Assembly: GCF_020510445.1 (NCBI RefSeq)
Contig: NZ_JAHBAG010000001.1
Coordinates: 658,501-722,500 of the forward strand
From: Hydrogenophaga taeniospiralis
GTDB lineage: Bacteria; Pseudomonadota; Gammaproteobacteria; Burkholderiales; Burkholderiaceae_C
Direction of reading: 5' to 3'
DNA: 64,000 nt
The notes beneath the pieces are model-generated. The model worked only from the letters and a program-made list of their open reading frames with translations. It ran no database searches and was not told the DNA's origin. Shown here piece after piece: positions 1-7,453 of this stretch (positions are counted from its first letter, which is position 1; each line of letters opens with the position of its first letter). The translations under genes were made by a program, and so were the position numbers.

Positions 1-75
1 TCGATGCCGTACCCCGCAATTGCGCGGATCACCCGGGACGGGGAAGTCCCTTTCATTCGTTAGGGCTCACCAAAC

Positions 76-795
76 ATGCGCGTACTTTCGTGGAATCTGG
101 GACACCAAACTCGAGAAGCGCTAATTCGCGTCGGCTTCACACCCGCGTTGAGAGCGCTCGCACCCGATGTTCTCGTCTTGAACGAATTCGTTGATGGTCC
201 GACTCGTGGTGACCTTCGCGCCCTGCTGCGCTCACTGGGGCTGACGCATGTTCATTGCTCTACTCGGATGGGGCGGCATAACCAGGTACTCATTGCCGCT
301 CGCGAGGAGTGCGCGCTTGGTGAATTGCGCGGGCCCCGGCTCGAGGGTGGCGCAGGCGAATCGAATCTTCTGCATGTTCACTTTTCCTCCGGCGTTGAAC
401 TGGTCGGATTGCGCGCGCCAACGTATGAGCGCCAAGCACGTTCCGAGTACTGGGACAACTTGAGCGCTCTCATACGCTCAACGTCCCTAAGGCCTATTGC
501 TTGGGTTGGCGACCTGAACGCCGATCCTGATAATCACCGCTCGTTCGGCGGAAAGTACCTTTCCAATTTGGAGCGCGAAGGGTGGCTAATTCCTCGAGCA
601 AAGGGAGAGTGGAGCTTTTATCGCGGCTCTCGCATCGACCACGTCCTCGTATCGCAGGCGCTTGCTTGCACATCTGCTGAGTATGTTCACACTCTTGACG
701 GCGTTTCGGTCGCCGGGCCATCGGTCGAAGATCACGTATCGGACCATGCGGCTCTGCTCGCCACCATTTCATTGAAGGCGCGCAGTGAACCCTAA
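76..795 (+). CDS. Endonuclease/exonuclease/phosphatase (EEP) family protein
   Basis: This 239-residue protein carries the ordered motifs of the EEP superfamily of metal-dependent phosphodiesterases: SWNLG at residues 5-9, NEF with the metal-binding Glu37, GDLNADP near residue 145, SRIDHVLVS, and SDHAALL near the C-terminus. Family members cut DNA, RNA or phosphorylated small molecules, so the substrate cannot be named. No signal peptide is visible, which suggests a cytoplasmic enzyme. The ATG has no strong ribosome binding site. The stop codon lies inside a CCTAAC motif, as is usual for integron cassette genes. Codon use is less GC-biased than in the core genes, consistent with acquisition. 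Confidence 0.8.
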   Translation: MRVLSWNLGHQTREALIRVGFTPALRALAPDVLVLNEFVDGPTRGDLRALLRSLGLTHVHCSTRMGRHNQVLIAAREECALGELRGPRLEGGAGESNLLHVHFSSGVELVGLRAPTYERQARSEYWDNLSALIRSTSLRPIAWVGDLNADPDNHRSFGGKYLSNLEREGWLIPRAKGEWSFYRGSRIDHVLVSQALACTSAEYVHTLDGVSVAGPSVEDHVSDHAALLATISLKARSEP

Positions 796-870
796 CAAGT
801 CGATCGACACGGACGTCCTATCGGCGGTCTTCGCCCGCCTACTATCCGCCGGTCATCTCCGACGTTGGAC
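790..870 (+). other. Possible attC-like cassette boundary
   Basis: The preceding gene ends in CCCTAACAAGTCGATCGAC, which resembles the left half of an integron attC site (core triplet AAC, stop codon inside the core). GTTGGAC, fitting GTTRRRY, lies 68 bases downstream, with a GGCGG/CCGCC hairpin between. The two cores are not good complements, so if this is an attC it is decayed. Other GTTAGG cores occur at about 59 and at 1399. I see no integron integrase in the window. Confidence 0.25.
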
Positions 871-899
871 CTCACACCACAGGCCGCCAATGGCGCGAT

Positions 900-1292
900 C
901 TACTCCTCCGTGCGACCCGCGTTTTCCCGATCGTGTTCGTACCGCTTCGCAAGCGGAAATGGCGGCAGCCAGGATTCGCGACGGACGGTCCAGAGTTCGT
1001 AGGTCGGCGTGAATTGGTCTGGGGCATCCAGGGAGCCCAGGTTCAATTCGATTTCGTCTGCGCTGCGCCCGAAGACGGACGAGCCGCAGCGGGGGCAGAA
1101 GAACCGCCCCTGGTATTCGCGGGGTTCGCCTTCGATCGTCACCGCCTCCTGAGGGAATACCGCAGAGCCGTGGAACAGGGCCCCGTGGTGTTTGCGGCAG
1201 TCGAGGCAGTGGCACAGGCCAACGCGGTAGGGGCGCCCCGACGCCACAAACCTCACGTCGCCACAAAGGCAACCACCGGTGAATCGGTCCAT
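900..1292 (-). CDS. GFA/CENP-V-type zinc-binding protein
   Basis: This 130-residue protein has the cysteine pattern of the glutathione-dependent formaldehyde-activating (GFA) fold: CxC at residues 8-10, CHCxxC at 27-32, and CPRC at 66-69. The family binds zinc. Most members have no proven substrate, and the original formaldehyde activity applies to few of them. The start was moved to the ATG at 1292 because AAGGAG lies just before it; a longer frame upstream lacks this. It runs opposite to its neighbours. A 55-bp piece of this gene recurs at 3609-3663. Confidence 0.8.
   Translation of the reverse strand: MDRFTGGCLCGDVRFVASGRPYRVGLCHCLDCRKHHGALFHGSAVFPQEAVTIEGEPREYQGRFFCPRCGSSVFGRSADEIELNLGSLDAPDQFTPTYELWTVRRESWLPPFPLAKRYEHDRENAGRTEE
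1079..1133. repeat. 55-bp segment of the GFA gene duplicated at 3609-3663
   Basis: These 55 bases are identical to 3609-3663. Here they lie inside the intact GFA gene and encode the stretch around GRFFCPRCGS. In the second copy they are a fragment fused into another reading frame, so this is the parental copy. Confidence 0.95.
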
Positions 1293-1369
1293 GCGGGTCT
1301 CCTTGAAGATGCGCCGTGGAGGAATGGCGTCGAACGCATGGTGCATCATGGCAACCGGGCTTGCGCGGT

Positions 1370-1405
1370 CGGCCTTCCCGGGGCTGGGAAGGCCGGATGT
1401 TAGGC
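1370..1405 (+). other. 10-bp stem-loop followed by a GTTAGGC core
   Basis: CGGCCTTCCC at 1370-1379 pairs perfectly with GGGAAGGCCG at 1386-1395 across a 6-base loop. Three bases later comes GTTAGGC (1399-1405), the consensus right core of an attC site. There is no T-run, so it is not an obvious intrinsic terminator. It lies between the GFA gene start and the next gene and may be a remnant recombination site. That reading is an inference. Confidence 0.3.
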
Positions 1406-1442
1406 CTCATGCGAGAGACCACAACCGGGGGAGTTGCATTCG

Positions 1443-1835
1443 ATGACCGACTCACAGACGATACGCAAGGTCTTGTGGATGGGAGCCGCATTCAACCTGC
1501 TCATAGCCCTGATGCTGTTGTTCCCATCGACGCTGGGCGCATTTGCGGCGCTGCCCCCTGTGGGTTCGGTCTTCTATCTCTGGATGCTCATATTCTTCGT
1601 TGTTCTGTTTAGTGGCACGTATGTGTGGCTGGCCCTGCAACCCAGCATCTCCCGGCCCGTCGTTGCGCTGGCGGCCATCGGCAAAAGCGGTGTATTCCTT
1701 GTTGCCCTCGCATGCCTGGTAGGTGGAGACATCCAGCTCAGGACATTTCTCATCACCCTCGGGGACCTTGCTTTTGCCCTCTATTCCTTTCGGTGGTTGC
1801 AGTCCACAAAGGCCACGGTGGTAAACACGGTATGA
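1443..1835 (+). CDS. Small four-helix membrane protein, unknown function
   Basis: This 130-residue protein has four hydrophobic segments, at about residues 10-30, 40-62, 74-94 and 99-118, and essentially no soluble domain, so it should sit in the inner membrane. I do not recognise the family. The ATG at 1443 is preceded by GGGGGAG. A decayed copy of its first 15 codons is present at 3686-3732, where MTDSQTIRKVLWM reads ITASQTMREASWI before a stop. Small membrane proteins of this kind are common in mobile cassette-like regions. Confidence 0.65.
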   Translation: MTDSQTIRKVLWMGAAFNLLIALMLLFPSTLGAFAALPPVGSVFYLWMLIFFVVLFSGTYVWLALQPSISRPVVALAAIGKSGVFLVALACLVGGDIQLRTFLITLGDLAFALYSFRWLQSTKATVVNTV

Positions 1836-1864
1836 GCAGTTTGTGTCGCTGCGAAAGTCCCCAA

Positions 1865-2389
1865 ATGCACCTCTCGCTGTACGAAGCATCTGTTCCCGTG
1901 TTCCTGCACTACCTCAGCCGCTTGACGGGCTTCGTCGAGGTGGCCGAGCGCTTCGCACGGGAGAACGAACTCAGCATCTCGGAACTGCTGTCGGCCAAGA
2001 TGGCGCCGGACATGCTGCCCTTTGAGCGGCAGGTTGTCACTGCAACGAACTTCACCTTGCGCGCAACCTTCCCGCTCGCCGGTGAAGCCATCCCGCCATA
2101 CGGCGACTTTCCCGAAACGGCGGCCGGCCTGCGCGACAGAGCGGAACACGCTGCGTCACTCTTGCGCTCGTTGCAGTCGCCGCAGTTTGCCGGCGCCGAG
2201 ACACGCATGCTGGAAAGCCAGGCCGGTGAAGCACTCGTTCGCTTACCGGCCACCGAGTTCCTGTTCCAGTACGCCCTGCCCAACTTCTTCTTTCACGTGA
2301 CCGCCGCCTATGCGATCCTTCGCAGCCGAGGTGTGCCGCTGGGGAAAGAAGACTTTGACGGTTATCACTCGTACCCGAGGGAGCCCTGA
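1865..2389 (+). CDS. DUF1993 family protein
   Basis: This 174-residue protein opens with MHLSLYEASVPVFLHYL and has KMAPDMLPFERQV near residue 45, both typical of DUF1993, an uncharacterised helical family with a DinB-like fold. The ending FFHVTAAYAILRSRGVPLGK also fits, and the length is normal. The true start is the internal ATG at 1865; the frame is open upstream only because it overlaps the previous gene. No activity is established. It lies in a run of small same-strand genes with short gaps. Confidence 0.75.
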   Translation: MHLSLYEASVPVFLHYLSRLTGFVEVAERFARENELSISELLSAKMAPDMLPFERQVVTATNFTLRATFPLAGEAIPPYGDFPETAAGLRDRAEHAASLLRSLQSPQFAGAETRMLESQAGEALVRLPATEFLFQYALPNFFFHVTAAYAILRSRGVPLGKEDFDGYHSYPREP

Positions 2390-2426
2390 CCCGCTCGGCC
2401 CAGCCTCGTCAGAAAGAGCACAACCC

Positions 2427-2696
2427 ATGCGGTGGATCGCGGTTTTCGTTCTCGTCCTGCTCCATGTGGCACTGATTGCGGCTGGCGACGCACTGCCCGC
2501 GGCGCTGGCTCCGGCCATCGCCGGCACGCTCTACCTGCCGCTCTGGCCGCTCTCTGCCCTGGGCATCCCCGTTTTCTCCCCCGCTGAGTCGGGCGGCTGG
2601 GCCAGTCCGAGCCTGCTGGGCTGGCTCTGCTTCGTGGCCCTATGGTCGCTGCTGTGGTGGCTGGTCGTCGCGCTCGTCATGCGGGCCCGCTCGTAA
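2427..2696 (+). CDS. Small membrane protein, unknown function
   Basis: This 89-residue protein has an N-terminal hydrophobic segment (IAVFVLVLLHVALIAAG), a central Pro/Leu-rich stretch and a C-terminal helix (LLGWLCFVALWSLLWWLVVAL). It is probably an inner membrane protein with two or three passes. I do not recognise a family. It lies 37 bases after the DUF1993 gene and 13 bases before the HXXEE gene, so the three are probably cotranscribed. Confidence 0.55.
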   Translation: MRWIAVFVLVLLHVALIAAGDALPAALAPAIAGTLYLPLWPLSALGIPVFSPAESGGWASPSLLGWLCFVALWSLLWWLVVALVMRARS

Positions 2697-2709
2697 GTGG
2701 CCCGATGAC

Positions 2710-3222
2710 ATGTCGCTCGACGTACTGGCTTGGCTCTTCACCCTGGGTGTCATTGCGCACAACACCGAGGAAGCCTTGTACCTGCCGGCTTGGTCAGCAT
2801 CGGCAGGCCGCTGGCACGCACCCGTCAGCACCCGCGAGTTCGTCTTCGCCGTTACCGTGCTGTCTCTGGTGTTGGTCGCACTCGCAGCCGCGGCGCTATC
2901 GGCTGGGTCACAAAGCATCTGGGCCCATCTATTCACGGGTTATGTCTTCGCCATGGTCGCAAACGTCTTTGTTCCCCATGCGCTTGGCACCGTCGCGCTG
3001 AGGCGCTATGTACCTGGGACCGGAACCGCACTTCTTTTCAATCTGCCGCTCGGTGGCCTGTTTCTTCAGCAAGCCTTGGCTCAAGACTTCGTCACCTGGG
3101 GCACCATGGTGTGGGTGGCGCCTGTGACCGCGCTGCTCATGGTGGCATTCATTCCTGTTTTGTTCGCCGCCGGCCGTTGGTTGCTGTCCAGCAGGCGGCC
3201 CGATGCCCGGAGTGCACCCTGA
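2710..3222 (+). CDS. HXXEE domain membrane protein
   Basis: This 170-residue integral membrane protein has HNTEE at about residues 17-21, the signature of the HXXEE family, followed by four to five hydrophobic helices and a later FVPHALG motif with a conserved His. The His and Glu residues within membrane helices suggest metal binding or catalysis, but no family function is known. The ATG at 2710 follows the preceding small membrane gene closely. Members are often found in accessory DNA, in keeping with this location. Confidence 0.7.
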   Translation: MSLDVLAWLFTLGVIAHNTEEALYLPAWSASAGRWHAPVSTREFVFAVTVLSLVLVALAAAALSAGSQSIWAHLFTGYVFAMVANVFVPHALGTVALRRYVPGTGTALLFNLPLGGLFLQQALAQDFVTWGTMVWVAPVTALLMVAFIPVLFAAGRWLLSSRRPDARSAP

Positions 3223-3250
3223 CGAGAGGACCTCGTGTCCTCTATGCAAT

Positions 3251-3739
3251 ATGACCTTGATTGGCAAGAAGAGCCGCTTCGCCGCAGAGGTGGGCGAGTG
3301 CAGCGAAGGTTGCCCGCAGCTTAGGCGAGTTGACCTTTGGGCCGGAGATCGGTGGCTGACCTGTGACGACAACATTGCGTTCACTCCGCAATTCCGAGCC
3401 GATGTGCGGCGCACGCTCAACTGGCTCCTGTCAGAACCAAACCTTTCAACGCCATTCACGGGGATGGCCTTGGACGAAACGCACAGAAGGCTTGCCGCCT
3501 CTGGAGAGGGCTGGGCGGATTTTGCGTTTCCGAACTGGGGGCCAACCACTGACAACGTCCTCGGGTATCTATTCCGGGAAGGCGAAAATTTCACGATGAC
3601 GTTCGAGTACGAGCCGCAGCGGGGGCAGAAGAACCGCCCCTGGTATTCGCGGGGTTCGCCTTCTATGAGGGGGATCACGACAGTGGAATTACATTCGATC
3701 ACCGCCTCGCAAACGATGCGCGAGGCCTCGTGGATCTGA
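3251..3739 (+). pseudogene. Truncated hypothetical gene with a chimeric C-terminus
   Basis: The first ~119 residues (starting MTLIGKKSRFAAEVGEC) look like a genuine small soluble protein. I do not recognise it; small immunity-type proteins have a similar size and start. After FTMTFEY the frame runs into 55 bp copied from the GFA gene in antisense, then into a decayed copy of the start of the gene at 1443, and stops. The last ~40 residues are therefore not native and the gene is probably broken. The start at 3251 is chosen over the ATG at 3203 because the longer form overlaps the upstream gene. Confidence 0.5.
3609..3732. repeat. Degenerate, internally deleted copy of 1079-1481
   Basis: Bases 3609-3663 match 1079-1133 exactly. 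After a short spacer, 3686-3732 matches 1435-1481 with about nine differences in 47 bases by eye. The two matches are in the same order and orientation as in the first locus but lack the ~300 bp between them. The simplest reading is one duplication followed by deletion. Confidence 0.8.
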
Positions 3740-3759
3740 CCCGAAAACAAGCTTCTCCC

Positions 3760-4296
3760 ATGTCATCAAACGTCCAACTGCATTCCTGGTGGTCACTGAG
3801 CGACGCGCTGCGGCGTCAGGTGCTTGGCCTGCAGATCGATCCCGTCCAGACCGAGTACGCGGGCACCATTGAGCGGGCCATTTCGAGCCTCGGCGAGACC
3901 GAGGACGAAAACATGGCCGGTCTGGCGATATTGCGGTCCGGCGAAGGGGTCGGCTTCGTCGTTCTCAAGCGCGGGGACAAGGCGCCCGCGTGGGCGGCGC
4001 CCGGGTGGGCCGTGGTGAGCGCCATGCGGGTGGACCGGCGCCAGCAAGGCGGCGGCGTGGGGAGCCAGGCGCTCGTTGCCTTGTCGCCGTGGTTGCGGCA
4101 GCACTGGCCCGCGTGCCACACGCTGGCGCTGGCGGTCGACGAAGAAAACGCGCGTGGCATCAAGGCGTACACCCGAGCGGGGTTTGCCGACGCGGGCCAA
4201 CGGGAGCAAGGCCGCATCGGGTGGGTGCGCTACATGCACAAGCCAGTGGGCGCGCAGGGGTCGCACGAGGTTTCTCAAGTAACACCTCGTTGCTGA
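3760..4296 (+). CDS. GNAT family N-acetyltransferase
   Basis: This 178-residue protein has the GNAT core: strand AMRVDRRQQGGGVGSQAL (acetyl-CoA-binding motif A, Q/RxxGxG/A type, near residues 88-105) and motif B in ALAVDEENARGIKAYTRAGF (near residues 125-145). It should transfer an acetyl group from acetyl-CoA to an amine; the substrate is unknown. The ATG at 3760 is chosen over an upstream GTG at 3730 that lies in decayed repeat sequence. The stop codon sits inside a perfect hairpin. Confidence 0.8.
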   Translation: MSSNVQLHSWWSLSDALRRQVLGLQIDPVQTEYAGTIERAISSLGETEDENMAGLAILRSGEGVGFVVLKRGDKAPAWAAPGWAVVSAMRVDRRQQGGGVGSQALVALSPWLRQHWPACHTLALAVDEENARGIKAYTRAGFADAGQREQGRIGWVRYMHKPVGAQGSHEVSQVTPRC

Positions 4297-4314
4297 CACC
4301 GCATTGTCAGCAAC
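4289..4314 (+). terminator. Perfect 10-bp inverted repeat at the end of the GNAT gene
   Basis: GTTGCTGACA at 4289-4298 pairs with TGTCAGCAAC at 4305-4314 around a 6-base loop, and the GNAT stop codon is inside the left arm. It is not followed by a T-run, so it is at best a weak terminator or mRNA-stabilising hairpin. Confidence 0.4.
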
Positions 4315-4360
4315 TCCACGGCAAGATGGCGTGCCGTTGTTCACCCAGGAGTCCCCACCC

Positions 4361-4471
4361 ATGCTCAAGACCTACACAGACAGCTGCCCCTGTGGCGAGG
4401 CCCCGGTGAAATACGCCGACGGGCGCAACAACAGTTGGTGGAACGCGCCGGCGGAAACGCGGCATCTGTGA
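4361..4471 (+). pseudogene. Short GFA-like N-terminal fragment
   Basis: A 36-codon frame starting MLKTYTDSCPCGEAP resembles the first residues of GFA-family proteins (LKTYxGSCHCGAV) and has a good AGGAG ribosome binding site nine bases upstream. It ends just before the next gene without any other zinc ligands. It is probably the stub of a gene whose body was lost or replaced. Confidence 0.35.
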
Positions 4472-4488
4472 TCAAGGTGCCCAGCGCC

Positions 4489-4851
4489 ATGCGATCCAGC
4501 CTCATTGCAGCCGCTTTCGTCCTGGGGGCGTTCGGCAGCGCGTTCGCCACCAGCGCCGTTTCGTTCGAAGCGCAAGGCTACCTGCTGGATTTCACCGTTG
4601 GGGACGACAGCCAGCCAACCGTGGCCGGTCTGAGCTTTGCCGCGCCCGGCGGTGATCGGGCCGTGGAGATCCCCATGCGCCATCTCCGGATCGAGACCTT
4701 CGACACCGGGCAAAAGGTCCTGTTGCTCCGCTTCACGAATCCAGGGGATCCGAAGCTGCCCAAGGACTTTTCTCTCGCCGTCAGAAACGATGCCGGGGTT
4801 CTGCACATCGACGGGAAGTCCATCGCCGGTCGTTTCGCCTGGGGCCTGTAG
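4489..4851 (+). CDS. Small exported protein, unknown function
   Basis: This 120-residue protein starts with a clear signal peptide (RSSLIAAAFVLGAFGSAFA, cleavage after about residue 20) and continues as a beta-rich soluble domain without cysteines or lipobox, so it is probably periplasmic. I do not recognise the family. The ATG at 4489 is preferred over a start 54 bases upstream because it puts the signal peptide at the N-terminus. It converges with the heme operon, 48 bases away. Confidence 0.6.
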   Translation: MRSSLIAAAFVLGAFGSAFATSAVSFEAQGYLLDFTVGDDSQPTVAGLSFAAPGGDRAVEIPMRHLRIETFDTGQKVLLLRFTNPGDPKLPKDFSLAVRNDAGVLHIDGKSIAGRFAWGL

Positions 4852-4899
4852 CTCGCCGTTGTTGTTGGCGACCGCGCTGGCCCGCCCGCGCAGATGGCC

Positions 4900-5370
4900 T
4901 CAGCGGCCCGGCTCTTCGGGCGATTCGCTGCGCAGTTCGCAGGCCTGGCCGGTGCGGCGGCACTGGCCGTCCAGCTCCAGCCAGGGGTGGGCGTGGCCCA
5001 CGCAGCCGGTCTGGCAGATCACGGCGTTGGCTTCGCGCAGCGCGGGGTCTGGCGCCAGCGCCGGCGCGGCGGCGCCGGCGGGCGGCCGCGTGGTGGCGGC
5101 GGGCCGCAGGGTGAGTGTGCCGGCCAGGCGCCGCCCGCGCGGCAGCCCCCACAGCAGACCGGTGCGCGCCACCACCAGTTGCCCACGCAGCCGCAGGATC
5201 TCGCCTTCGAGCGCCCGCACCTGCAAGGCGTGCGAGCGCAGCAGATCGCCCATGCGGCGCTGCAGGCCGCCGAGCAGCCGGGTGAGGGCGCCGTGTTCGC
5301 TCACCAGCTCGCGCGCGGCGGCGCTGTCGAGCCGGGCCGGGTGCTCGGCCACGGGGGTGAAATGGGTCAT
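4900..5370 (-). CDS. Coiled-coil protein with a C-terminal Cys motif, last gene of heme operon
   Basis: This 156-residue protein has an alpha-helical, coiled-coil-prone N-terminal half (to about residue 70), a Pro/Ala-rich linker, and a C-terminal segment NAVICQTGCVGH...CRRTGQAC. The C-terminal segment resembles the end of DUF2325-type proteins and could bind metal or be redox-active. Its ATG overlaps the hmuV stop (ATGA) and has AAGGAG before it, so it is translationally coupled to the heme importer. The function is unknown; a role in heme handling is inferred only from position. Confidence 0.6.
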   Translation of the reverse strand: MTHFTPVAEHPARLDSAAARELVSEHGALTRLLGGLQRRMGDLLRSHALQVRALEGEILRLRGQLVVARTGLLWGLPRGRRLAGTLTLRPAATTRPPAGAAAPALAPDPALREANAVICQTGCVGHAHPWLELDGQCRRTGQACELRSESPEEPGR

Positions 5371-6350
5371 GGAGGCTCCTTCCTGGGTTGGCGGGCATGT
5401 TCTTCTGGTGGCGGGCCGCTGGCCGCGGCGATGAGCAGTTGGTCCACGCCGTCGCGGCCCTGCACGGTGTCCGCCCGCACCCGCCAGACGCGCTGCACCC
5501 GTTCGGGCGACAGCACCCGGGCCGGCGGGCCGGCCGCGCGCAGGCGGCCCGCGTCCAGCACCCAGGCCTGGTCGGCGTAGCGCAAGGCGAGGTTCAGGTC
5601 GTGCAGCACGGCGAGCACGCCCACGCCTTGCTCCCGCGCCCAGCGCCGCACGGTGCCCAGGGTGTCGTGCTGGTGGCGCAGGTCCAGCGCGGCGGTGGGT
5701 TCATCGAGCAGCAGCCAGCGCGCGAGCCCGTCGGGGCTGGGTTCCCAGATCTGCGCCATCACGCGCGCGAGCTGCACGCGGGCGCGCTCGCCGCCGCTCA
5801 GGCTGCCGATGCAGCGCTCGGCCAGGGCCTCCACGCCGGTGCTGCGCAGGGCCGCCTGCACGATGCCGGCTTCGTGGCGCGAGGGCGCGAAGCGGTGCGG
5901 GTAGCGCCCCAGCGCCACCACCTCGCGCACGCGGAAGTCGAAGGCCACCGCGGTTTCCTGTGGCAGCACCGCGCGCTGCCGGGCCAGGCCAGCCACCCGG
6001 GCGGGCGTGAGCGCGCTGCCGTTGAGCCAGACTTCGCCCGCGTCGGGCGCGCGCAGCCCGGCCAGCACCGACAGCAGGGTCGATTTGCCGGCCCCGTTGG
6101 GCCCGAGGATGGCGCCCACTTCGCCGGCCGCGAGGTGCAGGTCCACCCCGTCGAGCAGCAGGCTGGCGCCCGCGCGCACGCTCAGGCCGCGCGCGTTCAG
6201 GCCCGGCCCGTGCGGCGCCCGCGCCTCGGGGCGGCAGGCGGTGGTGGTGGTGGTCTCCAGTTCGTCGTCGTCCAGCCAGTGGGGCTGTTCGCCGCCGGGC
6301 AGGCCGCCCCAGGCGCTGCGCCATTCGGGGTCGCACAGCCGGGCGTTCAC
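5367..6350 (-). CDS. hmuV: Heme ABC transporter ATP-binding protein
   Basis: This is the ATPase of the heme importer. Walker A is GPNGAGKST at residues 83-91, the signature LSGGERARVQLARV lies near residue 185, Walker B is WLLLDEPTAALD, and the H-loop is LHDLN. It starts with GTG at 6350, overlapping the hmuU stop and preceded by GGGAGG; the very long open frame upstream is only a high-GC shadow across hmuU. Before the ABC domain are about 50 extra residues rich in Trp, Asp and a run of Thr, which HmuV proteins usually lack. It should pair with HmuU on the cytoplasmic side of the membrane. Confidence 0.9.
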   Translation of the reverse strand: MNARLCDPEWRSAWGGLPGGEQPHWLDDDELETTTTTACRPEARAPHGPGLNARGLSVRAGASLLLDGVDLHLAAGEVGAILGPNGAGKSTLLSVLAGLRAPDAGEVWLNGSALTPARVAGLARQRAVLPQETAVAFDFRVREVVALGRYPHRFAPSRHEAGIVQAALRSTGVEALAERCIGSLSGGERARVQLARVMAQIWEPSPDGLARWLLLDEPTAALDLRHQHDTLGTVRRWAREQGVGVLAVLHDLNLALRYADQAWVLDAGRLRAAGPPARVLSPERVQRVWRVRADTVQGRDGVDQLLIAAASGPPPEEHARQPRKEPP

Positions 6351-7453
6351 AGGCGCCTCCCGGCGGCGCCGCGCAGCAACAGCAGGAAAAACGGCACCCC
6401 CACCAGCGCCGTGAGCACGCCCAGCGGCAGCTCGGCCGGCGCGACCACAGTGCGCGCCACGGCGTCGGCCAGCAGCACCAGCACGGCGCCCAGCAGGGCC
6501 GAGCCGGGCAGCACCCAGCGGTGGTCGGGCCCGGCCAGCAGGCGCACCATGTGGGGCGCCACCAGGCCGATGAATCCGATGATGCCGGTGGTGGCCGTGA
6601 CGGCGCCCACGGCCAGCGCGGCCACGGCGATGGCGGTCCGCTGGACCCGCTGCACCGACACGCCCAGCAGCACCGCCTGCGCCTCGCCCAGCGCCAGCGC
6701 GTTGAGCGGGCGCGCCAGCCCCAGGCCCACCGCGCCGGCCACCAGCGTGAGCCCCGCCACCAGCGCCACCGCGCTCCAGCGCGCGCCGCCCAGGCTGCCC
6801 AGCAGCCAGAACTGCAGGCTGCGCAGCTGCTCGTCGGTGGCCAGGAAGCTCAGCAGGCCCAGGCCGGCGCCGGCCAGCGCGTTGACGGCGATGCCGGCCA
6901 GCAGCATCAGGCCCACACGCGTGCCGCCCTCGCCGCGCGCGAGCAGGTAGATCAGCCCCGTGACGCCCAGGCCACCGCCGAAGGCCATGAGCACCAGCGT
7001 CCAGCTGCCCAGCGCGCGCGGCAACTCGGGCAACCACACGCTGCCGAGCACGATGCTGACGCCCGCGGCCAGCGCAGCGCCGCTGCTCACGCCGATCAGG
7101 CCGGGGTCGGCCAGGGGGTTGCGAAACAGGCCCTGCATGAGGGCGCCGGCCAGGCCCAGCCCGGCGCCGGCGGCCAGCCCCAGCACCAGGCGCGGCAGGC
7201 GGATGTGAAAGAACACCATCTGGGCGCCGCTGGGCCCGTCGGCCGGGGCCGACCACGCGCCGGCCAGCAGCGCCGGCAACTCTTGCAGCGGCAGGCTGTA
7301 GGCGCCCTGGCCGGCGGCGAACAGCAGGGTGGCCAGCAGCAACAGGGCCAGCGCGGCCAGCAGCACCGGGCCGGGCAGGCGCGCGGGCACTCGCCAGGCC
7401 CGCCAGGCCGGCGCTGGCGGCGCGCCGGGCCGCTGCGCCACGGCCGGGTTCAC
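6347..7453 (-). CDS. hmuU: Heme ABC transporter permease (FecCD/BtuC type)
   Basis: This 368-residue protein has about ten hydrophobic helices and the family motifs IRLPRLVLGLAAGAGLGLAG, GLFRNPLADPGLIGVSSGAA and TGIIGFIGLVAPHMVRLLAG. The last precedes the coupling loop that contacts HmuV. It moves heme, delivered by HmuT, across the inner membrane. The start is a GTG at 7453 with GGAGGG six bases upstream, overlapping the stop of the VOC gene. Its TGA overlaps the hmuV GTG, so the operon is tightly coupled. Confidence 0.92.
   Translation of the reverse strand: MNPAVAQRPGAPPAPAWRAWRVPARLPGPVLLAALALLLLATLLFAAGQGAYSLPLQELPALLAGAWSAPADGPSGAQMVFFHIRLPRLVLGLAAGAGLGLAGALMQGLFRNPLADPGLIGVSSGAALAAGVSIVLGSVWLPELPRALGSWTLVLMAFGGGLGVTGLIYLLARGEGGTRVGLMLLAGIAVNALAGAGLGLLSFLATDEQLRSLQFWLLGSLGGARWSAVALVAGLTLVAGAVGLGLARPLNALALGEAQAVLLGVSVQRVQRTAIAVAALAVGAVTATTGIIGFIGLVAPHMVRLLAGPDHRWVLPGSALLGAVLVLLADAVARTVVAPAELPLGVLTALVGVPFFLLLLRGAAGRRL

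Noticed and set aside
5367..7256. A 629-codon frame that would extend hmuV upstream
   Set aside because: The extra part runs through hmuU in another frame and is Arg/Ala/Gly-rich nonsense. The GTG at 6350 with a strong ribosome binding site is the real start.
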